From positions 520,452-584,451 of the forward strand of contig CAXAMN010026683.1 in NCBI GenBank assembly GCA_963970005.1: 64,000 nucleotides of DNA, written 5' to 3'. The notes beneath the pieces are model-generated. The model saw only the letters and a list, made by a program, of their open reading frames with translations, had not been told where the DNA came from and did no database searches. Origin of the DNA: Durusdinium trenchii (Eukaryota; Sar; Dinophyceae; Suessiales; Symbiodiniaceae). Shown here in pieces: positions 25,601 to 33,471 of this stretch; the stretch's first letter is position 1, and each line of letters starts with the position of its first letter. The translations under genes were made by a program, and so were the position numbers.

Positions 25601-26250
25601 GAACTCCACCAAGGGCCCGCACAACTAGCTAACGAGCTCACCGGATGCCCACACAATCCTAGCAAAACAAGTCAAGAAACAGAACCTGAACGCCTTTAAA
25701 AAACAACGCCATACCAAGCCCCCCCCAAGCCAAGGCTCCCAACACAGCTTTTTCAAGTCCGTCTTCTTCGAAAAACGTGCGACCCAAAACCAAGCGCTCC
25801 GTCTCCGTCACGTCTTGGGTGCCTCGACGAGATGTCCAGGAGACGATCATGAAGACCGTCGACAACTTGCGTGAGTTGCTGGACGTGGGGGGCTCCCTAC
25901 AGCGACGACCTACGTCGAGTCGAGTTGCTTTTCTTTTTTTTTTTGACGGGGGGTGTGACTCCGATAGGACAGTTTCGGGACGTTTCGCTCCCAGTAAAAG
26001 TTCCTTGTCAAGGATCCGGCCACCCTCAATTTCCCTTTCGTCGCATCGCGCGTCAACTTGCTCAGTCAGTCGACTCATGAGTCGACCCTCAATGAGTCGA
26101 ACATCGCGGAACATCGCGGCTAAGCCGCTCGACCTTCCTGTCCAAGCTCCAAAAGGCGATTTGCTCAGCCTCCTCCAGCCCTTTCTAATATTTTCTAATC
26201 ACTCGATCTAGTAGTCCTGGTCTTGTAACCGTCCAATTTCATGGAACTTC
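22651..26250. other. Mostly unannotatable
   Basis: Apart from the 23285-23430 segment, a Ser/Pro-rich + strand frame (about 23775-23950) and a short + strand stretch near 25778-25870 (RPKTKRSVSVTSWVPRRDVQ) look mildly exon-like. Confidence 0.45.
23285..23430 (+). CDS. Exon-like segment of unknown family
   Basis: The + frame starting at 23252 reads RRLRNADLELPHLEFEIRRW, then AESSFDVETSAGHRIKAPAS, with more protein-like composition than the long antisense ORF over it. No family recognised. Confidence 0.22.
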
Positions 26251-26460
26251 ATGGAATTGGTGGGTCACGCCCATCAGATTCAATTGACGAAGAGAAGATC
26301 TCATCCAGGCATCGAAGGCGACGCAGAAGACTTCCGTGAAGCCCAGTCAGGGCGAAACCCCGAAGCCTGTCAGGTGCCGAAGCCCTTCGAGCTGATCATC
26401 CATGATCCCAATGGCGCGTCCGAGTTCCACCCTATGGACTGGCATGGGCAGGGCGCAAGC
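26251..26460 (+). CDS. Possible ZPR1-like exon
   Basis: Part of the ORF starting at 26251. EDFREAQSGRNPEACQVPKP is followed by FELIIHDPNGASEFHPMD. The block PF-x-(L/I)-I-x-D-D-P-x-G-x-S is typical of the beta domain following the zinc finger in ZPR1, a conserved eukaryotic zinc-finger protein that binds elongation factor 1A. Here one Asp reads His and Asn reads Ala. No CxxC zinc finger is seen nearby. The sequence beyond 26460 becomes Gly/Arg-rich and is probably intronic. Confidence 0.3.
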
Positions 26461-27551
26461 TTGGCAGGGCGCGAGGTGGTGGTTCACCCGCGGGTGGTTT
26501 GGGGCGGGGAGATTGTTTCAATGGATCATGCCCCCAAAAGATGCTGGAGAAACCTGGGAAGAGTTGGGGGTTTGAGAGCCTTTTGGAGCTCTTGTGAGCA
26601 AGTGTAAGCATTTGTAAGCTGGTCTCGTGAATTCCAGCACCCAAGATCCTGGTCTCAAGTGCAGCTCTGAGCTGCAAGGCCTGGGTCCTAAGAACACATG
26701 AAGACATGTCTTATAGGAAAGGCATGAGCAAAAATTCTTGAAGTATTTTGACTTTTTTTTCTGTACATTTACCATGTTACGTCATGTTGGGCCATCCGCT
26801 TCTCTTTTTTATCCATGTGGTGTTCGGTATGTAAACAACAACCTGCGTGGGCTGCGGCAGGATGGAGTGACTGTCGAATACCTCGACTGAAAGATGTCTG
26901 AGCAGCCAACGGAGCGGACGGAGCTGTGTGAGAGCCAGACCGAACGGATTCGATTTTGTTTGACATTTTTTTTGTGTGAGAGGGATCTGGGAGTGTGTTA
27001 TTAAGAGAACAAACCCCTAAATCATTTTTGCAAAAACTGGTGGATCAATACAAGCAAAAACATCATTACAGCCTGGCCAGCTCGATTACTGGTCATCTTG
27101 CTCTCAAGGCACGCTCTCTTTGCCAAAGTCATGAAACACATCTCCTTTGCTCTACAAGAAAGCAGGTTGTTATTGCTAGCGCTGTATAGGAATTTCTCAT
27201 TTCTCTTATATAAATACATTGCACAGCATGTTCAACTCAGACAGGGATCTTTCTGGAACTTGCCAATGGGGGCAGCAATGCCAAGACATAGTGTCCAACT
27301 GTGGCCAATAGGCCAATAGAGTCTACGGCTGGCATTTGCTGCCTATTTGACAGGTTGGTTCAACCATTGGCCCCCCCTCAACTCTTATGACCATTGTAGA
27401 TTGGAGGGGTGAAGGGACCGGGGTGTCACCTCAGCAATAGTTGAAGCAGTATGGCTGAGCCTCCAGATCTGGAAGACAGGGTTAGTACCCCCCGATGCGT
27501 CCGAACAGCATCTCACGAACGACATGTTTGGGCTTGATATGGCTGTACACC

Positions 27552-27633
27552 TTGGGTCTGTCCTATTGCCTCTAACAGTCAGGCCTTTACTAACCATCAT
27601 CAACCACTGTTACTGGTAATAGGATAGACCCAA
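27552..27633. repeat. Foldback (MITE-like) element, copy A
   Basis: 27-bp arms (27552-27578 and 27607-27633, 23 of 27 complementary) begin and end with TTGGGTCT/AGACCCAA and enclose a 28-base loop containing GGCCTTTACTAACCATCATC. The same arms and loop core occur at 48136-48267. Confidence 0.8.
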
Positions 27634-28272
27634 TGTACCCCCATCAAGAGAAGCAATTCATGGACCTTGTAAATCCAAGCTTCCACGAGTATCTCATGTA
27701 TCTCTTTTTGAGGTGAACACTGTAATTTGCAGAGTTTTGCCTAGATTTTCCATATGTGCAGGGGTTTCAGGCAGTGCCACGGTTGGTGGAAGATGAGACA
27801 TACAAGAACCGCATGAGTTGTGCGCACAAGGGGGGAATACCCTGCAGGATCTTGGCGTGTTCAAAAGCGTCATTACATCTTTTCCTGCTTCAAGAAAAGT
27901 CGCTACATCCGGGCTGCGCAGCGCGGCAGATGCCGTGAACAACCTTTCTAAGCTCGCTTCTTGGGGGAAGATGGCGTCCCTGCCCCAAATCAGCAGGCAA
28001 ACCAAGGGCTGACCCTTTACTTTCTAGGAGGTTGGAGGCCATGGCTATAGTAGGTTGGAGGCCATCGCTAGTAAACCAAATGGAGATCGAGTCGATCTTC
28101 GGATCTTCGGATCTGCGCCTCCGAGTGAATCTGGAGGACGTCCGATCCGACCATCGGCATTGGGATTCTTCTACACCGTAGAACCGACCAGCGTGGCTGA
28201 ACGGACCCACAAAGCTGCGGGTGGGTCCGCCCACACGGCTGTTCTCATCACCATGTCACACCTCCCATCCCC

Positions 28273-28299
28273 CAGTCCTGCAGTCCTGCAGTCCTGCAG
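28273..28299. repeat. Tandem AGTCCTGC repeat
   Basis: Three perfect copies of an 8-bp unit, about 260 bases upstream of the retroelement's first ORF. Confidence 0.8.
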
Positions 28300-28560
28300 C
28301 GCACGTTATTTTTTTGGTAGGTGCTTGGTTCGTGCATAGGGCCTTGTACGTTTTCAGAATTCACATCGAGTCGACAAAAACTGGAATGCTCTCGTCATGA
28401 CCTCATCCAAGCTCCAACCTTTGCTTCGCTCGTCCCGGAAAACGAACTGCTCGTGACTGGGTGATTTGGAAGGCATCTCAGTATATATATAATATGTCCT
28501 CGTATCCCAGCAGATTCAGCAAGTGCTGTCTCAAGCAAAATATCGGCTCGAGCTCGCCGC

Positions 28561-28854
28561 ATGTCCTTCGCGCTGTTCCTGGACTTTCTCCGGGAGGCCC
28601 GTTGGTTCCTGCCACCCTCGAGTGGCTGCAGTGGCATAGGGCTCGCTCTAGCCTTGTTGCTGGTGGTGTTGGCCTGCCTCGTGGGCTGCTGTTGTGGGGC
28701 GTGCATCACCCTGGTCCTGATCTCTGAAAAACTAAGACGCTTTCTGTTTTGGATCTTGGCTGGTTGCGCTTCGAATTTTTTGCACCCAGAGCCCCCCATT
28801 GTGTCAGACAGCCTTAGGAGAAGGCTCTCCCAGTACCGGTCACCCAGTGCATGA
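28561..28854 (+). CDS. Small cysteine-rich membrane peptide, first ORF of the retroelement
   Basis: A 97-residue ORF starting at ATG 28561. After a short amphipathic N-terminus it has one long hydrophobic segment at about residues 25-53, containing a CCCGAC cluster, then a basic stretch (EKLRR) and a soluble tail ending in LSQYRSPSA. One transmembrane helix is the simplest reading. Its stop overlaps the next ORF's start as ATGA (28851-28854), which fits termination-coupled reinitiation. I know no function for it. Its placement directly before the structural ORFs suggests an element-encoded protein rather than a host gene. It could also be non-coding sequence that happens to be open, but the sharp hydrophobic profile and the exact overlap argue against that. 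Confidence 0.5.
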   Translation: MSFALFLDFLREARWFLPPSSGCSGIGLALALLLVVLACLVGCCCGACITLVLISEKLRRFLFWILAGCASNFLHPEPPIVSDSLRRRLSQYRSPSA

Positions 28855-29546
28855 GGCCGGACAGTGACGTGGACGAACTTGCCATCGAAGTGGCAAACCT
28901 CCGCATTCGTGTGACCAGGACTGAGGGCTACAGGACAACATCTGGACTGGCGCCTCGGCATACTCCATCTTCTTCGACACCACCAGACCTTCCCGGGCAG
29001 GGATCCCTTGCAGGCCCGGTTGGGGCCACCGAGCCATTGGCTCTTGACGAGGCCCGGAGTGCGTCGTCGTGGTCCGTGGTTTGTGAAGAGGCAGCGGTTG
29101 CTGCCCCTTGGACTGAGGCCTGGCTTGAACAGCTCTTTTCTGCTGGATCTCCAGCCGAGATTGAAGCTGTGGATTTGGCCCCAGTCGCTCATCTGAGGCA
29201 GAGGATTCGGACTACCAGTGCTGGGTGGTCCCCCTTGGCTAGGTTGGGCAGGGCTTTGCGAGCTGGCATCTTGGCGCGCAGGCGCTTAGACAACAACCCT
29301 ACGGGAGCTGCAAATCTTGGTGGACCAACTCTGCCTTCACGGTTCTATATCATCCTCAAGGCTGCGCCTGAGAGGAGCACTGGCTGGACTGAGGACTATC
29401 ATACATTCCCGAGCCAGGTTCGGGGTCGTGGTCACGATTTCTTCCCTGGCACCATCAGTCAGGCATTTGCTTCCCGGGCTGAGGCTGACGCCTACCTGGT
29501 TGGAGCTCAGTTGCCATGGCCGGCGCATCTGCCGCGCCAGGCCTAG
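28851..29546 (+). CDS. Retroelement ORF1 with C-terminal RNase H1 N-terminal/caulimovirus-VI-like fold
   Basis: A 231-residue protein. The N-terminus is a short heptad-like helix (VDELAIEVANLRIRV, about residues 7-21). A Pro/Ser-rich and then Ala-rich linker follows to about residue 160. Residues about 163-223 read like the small hybrid-binding domain found at the N-terminus of eukaryotic RNase H1 and in caulimovirus protein VI: RFYIILKAA, an aromatic Trp/Tyr-bearing turn, GTISQAFASRAEADAYL, then a short tail. That family binds RNA:DNA hybrids or double-stranded RNA, so a role in handling the replication intermediate is inferred. The ORF starts inside an ATGA overlap with the upstream ORF, and its last 31 bases overlap the next ORF in another frame. 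The domain call rests on the pattern of conserved aromatics and the EA.AYL ending only. Confidence 0.6.
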   Translation: MRPDSDVDELAIEVANLRIRVTRTEGYRTTSGLAPRHTPSSSTPPDLPGQGSLAGPVGATEPLALDEARSASSWSVVCEEAAVAAPWTEAWLEQLFSAGSPAEIEAVDLAPVAHLRQRIRTTSAGWSPLARLGRALRAGILARRRLDNNPTGAANLGGPTLPSRFYIILKAAPERSTGWTEDYHTFPSQVRGRGHDFFPGTISQAFASRAEADAYLVGAQLPWPAHLPRQA

Positions 29547-30721
29547 ATCAAGCAGCAATATGCGCCCTGATGGAAGCCACCCCGCTATCAGGGCCCTTAC
29601 CAGGGGTGTTTTTAGTCCTGGCCAACAAAGAGGATGGAACAGGGCACAGAGTTTTGGGTCATTTGGTCAGAGTGAGAACTGGTGGTTTTATGGTCGCTCT
29701 TCCCGAGATCAGCGAAGCCTCCGAGTTCCTGCAAACCCTCGAAACTCTCGAGGGAGCCGACGACATGGTCGCCTTCTACTCCGCCGAAGTGGAGATGGAG
29801 ACAATGAGAGGCAGAGCTTTAGGTCAAGGGCCTTGTTTGCTGGCAGATGTTATGTGGGAGTTCGCGCATCATTTCAAGCGTGCCACCCCACTCCGTTCAG
29901 TGCTCATCGACGTGAAGAAGTTCGCCTACGAAGGCAATCCCTGCCGTCCGCGTCGGGCGTCGGTGTTAGCAGCCTCAGAACAGTGGATTCACGAATACAT
30001 GGACGACGACACTGCTGGCGACTATGTCACTGGCGAAGAAGCCTTGCCAGAAGAGGAATTGGTGCCCCCCGAGGCCATGACCGCAGAGGACGAAGTGACT
30101 TTGTTACGAGAACGGCTCAGAGTTCTGGAGGCGGCCGTTCTGCAGCCAAAAGTCTCCAAAGCTTCTCAGCCATCAGCAGCCCTGGCCTTGACTCCCCCTC
30201 GTCCAAAGGGTGTTCTTTTCGGGGCCCAGCAGACTACACCTTCCCAAGCACCTCCGCCAGATGCTTTGGAGAAACTGAGGAGTCTCGCTGGAGTAGCTCC
30301 CCTTCGTTTGGGGGCTCACGAAAAGAAGGTACGGGAGCACAGGCCGGAGCAAGTTTTGGAGGCTTTGCAACAGGAAGCCACCCTAGAGGCCGTGGAACCT
30401 GGGGAGCTGGAAGAGGGGCTCGAGGAGTTGCAAGGAGCAGTACAAGATCCGATGCAAAGAATGTTGCTGCTGCAGATGAAACAGCTCCAGCTCCTCTCCC
30501 GTCAGCAGAACAATGCCCGTGCTTCAGATCCTCTGACGGCAGCTCTGTCTGGTTCGGACGGGCAAAGCACGGGCAGTGGCGGCAGCGTCAAGGGATGCGC
30601 CGCAAGGGAGGCGTACCTTCGCCTGCTCCAGGACCACTCCAAGATTGCCTGGACGGTACTGGAGCATGCCTGCACGGAGTTGGGCTACGATGTCCACCAG
30701 GCCTATCCTGGGTACGGTTGA
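29516..30721 (+). CDS. Gag-like structural protein, N-terminal part (frame broken near 30.7 kb)
   Basis: A 401-residue ORF from ATG 29516, in good initiation context (GCCATGG). Residues 1-185 form a globular acidic/hydrophobic domain, and about residues 196-214 (AEDEVTLLRERLRVLEAAV) are a predicted coiled coil. A proline-rich linker and a Gln/Leu-rich helix (QMKQLQLLSRQQ) follow, then KGCAAREAYLRLLQ, which I recognise as a recurrent gag-like motif of these dinoflagellate elements. The frame stops at TGA 30719-30721 just before the continuation LMREYIEKK, which is read in the next frame from 30718. This looks like a single-base indel in an ancestral longer gag. The stop and the next ATG overlap as TGATG, so coupled translation is possible instead. 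No zinc knuckle is visible. Confidence 0.62.
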   Translation: MAGASAAPGLDQAAICALMEATPLSGPLPGVFLVLANKEDGTGHRVLGHLVRVRTGGFMVALPEISEASEFLQTLETLEGADDMVAFYSAEVEMETMRGRALGQGPCLLADVMWEFAHHFKRATPLRSVLIDVKKFAYEGNPCRPRRASVLAASEQWIHEYMDDDTAGDYVTGEEALPEEELVPPEAMTAEDEVTLLRERLRVLEAAVLQPKVSKASQPSAALALTPPRPKGVLFGAQQTTPSQAPPPDALEKLRSLAGVAPLRLGAHEKKVREHRPEQVLEALQQEATLEAVEPGELEEGLEELQGAVQDPMQRMLLLQMKQLQLLSRQQNNARASDPLTAALSGSDGQSTGSGGSVKGCAAREAYLRLLQDHSKIAWTVLEHACTELGYDVHQAYPGYG

Positions 30722-31236
30722 TGCGGGAGTACATCGAAAAGAAGTGTCCTTTGGGCGAGAACCGGTTTTTGACTCAGCAGGCCTATCTATGGAGCTGGGC
30801 CTGGGAGACAGGATTCCGACACAACAATGTGGAGCTCCTTTCTGCAGCGAGCCGAGGACTGCTGTTCATCGATCAAGCTGCAGGGGACCAAGGTCGGACT
30901 CACTTGGCCTGGTTACTCACGGGCTTGCCGGAACCACAGTTCAGCATCACCCAAAGAAACAGATCTCGCCATTCACTGACACCGTTCAGCCGGTTAGCAT
31001 CAGCCAATTGGATTGGGGCCAACGTGGCATTTCTCAAAGACTTGGATTTTTTTGCAGACAAAGATCCATGCCACCGGCAAGACGCAAAAGGAGGGGGACA
31101 AAGAGCAGGGCGACGAAGGCGACAGGCCAAAGAAAGGCCCATGGAAGAAAAAGAAGAAGAAGGAGGAGCAGGAGCAAAGCTAGCAGCTGCTGATGCACAA
31201 GCCTCCCAGCTAGCTCCTGGCCTCAGCACCCCTTAG
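30721..31236 (+). pseudogene. Gag-like protein, C-terminal part in a shifted frame
   Basis: Continuation of the gag-like protein, beginning MREYIEKKCPLGENRFL and running through HLAWLLTGLPEP and FSRLASANWIGANVAFLKDLDF, a block I recognise as the conserved core of this gag type. At the seven-T run 31047-31053 the current frame turns into low-complexity Arg/Gly/Glu sequence to TAG 31234. The frame shared with the N-terminal ORF instead gives a tidy lysine-rich tail (GKTQKEGDKEQ, then KKGPWKKKKKK) ending at TAG 31181-31183. The simplest reading is two compensating indels around a 330-base segment. An in-frame upstream reading back to 29317 is only a shadow of the overlapping ORFs. The basic tail would suit RNA binding (inference). 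Confidence 0.58.
31047..31053 (+). other. Frame break in seven-T run (gag tail)
   Basis: Coding sense is in one frame before the run (VAFLKDLDF) and in another after it (GKTQKEGDKEQ...KKKKKK). The run is followed by GCAG, as at the 34031 break. Confidence 0.55.
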
Positions 31237-31296
31237 CCGAGCTCTTCTTCGCCAGAACGGAGGGATTGTCTCCCTACCGTTGATCACGGTCGGGGG

Positions 31297-33471
31297 GTGC
31301 GAAAGGCCGGTGGAGCACAGCCTTCCAAAAGGGAGGATAGCAGTGCAGCTCCGCAATGCTCCGGGTCGATGAAAGAGGGAAGGTGGCTGGAAGATATGAT
31401 TGGGGGCTTTGAACCTCGGCTCCCAAGTGGCACCTTCCCGGAGGGAATTCAATGCAGTGAGTTGATGGCGGCAGTTCTCAAAGCTGCCAGGTCTTGCGCA
31501 GGCCTTAGCCATTTTTTCAACCGTAGTTTGCAACCAGGTCGCACCGATCTGGCTCCTGGCCGTCTCAGGAGCGATGTTTGGCCCTGTCCCCCCCCTCGGT
31601 GGGGTAGATGGACACAGCCTAGCTCTCTTTCTCCTCGCCGACGGAGGCGAGTCCGGTTCCTGGAGGTGAGGGCCCTTTGTTTGCAGCACTTGATCATCAG
31701 CCTTAACTGGCTAGCGTTAGGATGCTGTAGATCACCTCCAGATCATGCCCGGGTTGGTTACCCTATGACGGCGGCTCAGCATGAAACAGTCGAGAGGCTT
31801 GAGGATTTGGTCGACTACTTTTTGAAAGCCGACCGAGTGACCGCTGAGAGCTTGGGGCGAGCCGGAGAGAAGCTGAGCAGATTGAGTGCACTTTCTTTTT
31901 CTTTACGGGATGCCTCACGGTCTTTTGATTTTGATGACATCTCTAGTTTTTTAACCACCATCCAGAAGTCTTTTGATTCATACTCCAAACCTTCGTGTTC
32001 ACACCACAGACCAACCAAGCACAATACAGAGTCCGAACAGTCCGAGCTCGCTAGCAGTCAAGCTCGACCCTTGGAGCCTCGTGTCAAAGTTTCTTCAAGT
32101 GCCTGCACGGCAAAGCCCGTGATAGCAGAACGTATCAAGTGGAAGCTGGCCCCGTCGTTTGACCCAAGACCCTATCTGACAGACGAAGTTGTTTTGAAGG
32201 CATTTGAGGATCCTGACGTGCTGCGACGGCCTGAGCACACCTGGCCTAAACTTCCGAGAGCAAAAGTTCATGCCAGCAGGAATGAAGTGCTTTCTTTGGC
32301 TCGCAAGTGGGACGAGCTTGGAGCTTGCAGACTGGTTTGCTGCAATCAGGTTAAGACCATTGAGACAGTGGGTATTTTTGCTGTTCCAAAAGACGAAACG
32401 TATGACAGACTCATCTTGAATCCAGCTGTGGTTAATTCAAGGAGTTATCCATATGCTAGGTTCACAAAGACCATTGCACCTGGGTACCTCATCTCCATGA
32501 TCCAGTTGGCTGACAATGAGCACCTCCTATGTTCCTCCGATGACTTGTGCGAGTTTTACTATACCTTTAAGGTGTCGAGCAAGCGTGCCCAGAGAAATGC
32601 AATTGGAGTCCCCTTCAAGGCAAGTGAGTTGTCTCATCTCTCTTGTTTCGATGCGCAGCAGCACACTGGGGATCTTTATATTTGTCTTGGCACGCTTGCA
32701 ATGGGCGACGCCCTGGCCGTGGAGATCGCACAACAGTCGCACATAAACCTGTTGAGGACAAGGGCCGGATGTATGCAGCCTAATGAATGTTTGCAGTACA
32801 GACATGCTATACCCCGTGGTCCTTTTTACGAACTTCTTACCATAGATGATCATATTGGACTTCAGAAAGTTATACCAGCTTTAAAGGACACCCCTCAGTT
32901 TTCTCGTGATGTTGAAGTGTTTTCAGCAGCCAACCGGGCCTACACAGATGTTGGATTGAGAGCACACCCTGGGAAGCGCCAGCGTCGGGAAACACGGGTC
33001 ACTGTCCTTGGTGCTGAAGTTGATGGGGTGAGAGGCAGAGTTTCGGCTCCCAGAGGGAGGATCGTGACACTCTGCTTCATCACAGCAGTCTTGGTGAAGA
33101 AGGGTATGGCCACTAGGAAACTGCTTCAAGGGTTGATAGGTTGTTGGACTCACATTTGTTTGTTCAGGCGTCCTTCTTTTGCCATCCTGGATAAAGTTTA
33201 CAACGAAGGGTCCGCCCTACCCGAGGACACCGTGTTCAAGATGTCAAAGCAATGCAAGCTTGAGCTAACTTTGTTGAGTTTGATCGCCCCCGCCATACAG
33301 ACAGACATGCGGACAGCAGCAGCTCCATATTTGTTTATGATGGACGCGTCCCCCTTTGGTGGGCAATCTGTCGTGCCGCCATGCCAACAGTTGCAGTCGA
33401 AGAACTGTGGAGGCACTCGGAACAGCGGGGCTTTTACACAAAGCTGCAGCAGGGTCCGGGTATGGTTTTGA
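31297..33471 (+). CDS. Reverse transcriptase of the DIRS-like element, with start of RNase H
   Basis: Open from just after TAG 31234. The GTG at 31297 is not a convincing start, and the first in-frame ATG is 31369. RT fingers/palm motifs are clear: SSDDLCEFYY (residues about 413-422, motif A aspartates 415-416), LGTLAMGDALAVEIAQQ (464-480, motif B) and TIDDHIGLQ (about 515-523, motif C, aspartates 517-518). Motif C has Ile instead of the usual Tyr/Phe before x-D-D or DD. The thumb region contains VTVLGAEVDGVRGRVSAPRG. At residues 681-689 the first RNase H strand, MMDASPFGG, supplies the first catalytic Asp (683). The frame is then lost at GGG 33361-33363; the remaining 35 residues are out of frame and the conserved protein continues in the frame of the next entry. 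The N-terminal 250 residues are unassigned. Confidence 0.85.
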   Translation: MRKAGGAQPSKREDSSAAPQCSGSMKEGRWLEDMIGGFEPRLPSGTFPEGIQCSELMAAVLKAARSCAGLSHFFNRSLQPGRTDLAPGRLRSDVWPCPPPRWGRWTQPSSLSPRRRRRVRFLEVRALCLQHLIISLNWLALGCCRSPPDHARVGYPMTAAQHETVERLEDLVDYFLKADRVTAESLGRAGEKLSRLSALSFSLRDASRSFDFDDISSFLTTIQKSFDSYSKPSCSHHRPTKHNTESEQSELASSQARPLEPRVKVSSSACTAKPVIAERIKWKLAPSFDPRPYLTDEVVLKAFEDPDVLRRPEHTWPKLPRAKVHASRNEVLSLARKWDELGACRLVCCNQVKTIETVGIFAVPKDETYDRLILNPAVVNSRSYPYARFTKTIAPGYLISMIQLADNEHLLCSSDDLCEFYYTFKVSSKRAQRNAIGVPFKASELSHLSCFDAQQHTGDLYICLGTLAMGDALAVEIAQQSHINLLRTRAGCMQPNECLQYRHAIPRGPFYELLTIDDHIGLQKVIPALKDTPQFSRDVEVFSAANRAYTDVGLRAHPGKRQRRETRVTVLGAEVDGVRGRVSAPRGRIVTLCFITAVLVKKGMATRKLLQGLIGCWTHICLFRRPSFAILDKVYNEGSALPEDTVFKMSKQCKLELTLLSLIAPAIQTDMRTAAAPYLFMMDASPFGGQSVVPPCQQLQSKNCGGTRNSGAFTQSCSRVRVWF
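33361..33363 (+). other. Frame break at GGG between the RNase H start and its continuation
   Basis: MMDASPFGG is read to 33363, while the continuation AICRAAMP begins by reusing base 33363 (a -1 step). One missing G from a run of four would explain it. Confidence 0.65.

Larger units (their letters stand above)
26461..28560. other. No convincing gene; upstream flank of the retroelement
   Basis: Contains the foldback element and the AGTCCTGC repeat. No terminal repeat of the retroelement could be identified in the 180 bases before 28561. Confidence 0.5.

Noticed and set aside
29317-31236. Single 639-residue protein
   Set aside because: Only the last third is real gag-like sequence; the first two thirds are a shadow frame of the ORFs at 28851 and 29516.
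33355-33366. Programmed -1 ribosomal frameshift between RT and methyltransferase
   Set aside because: No X-XXY-YYZ heptamer at the site; the break lies inside the RNase H domain, where a single missing G explains it better.
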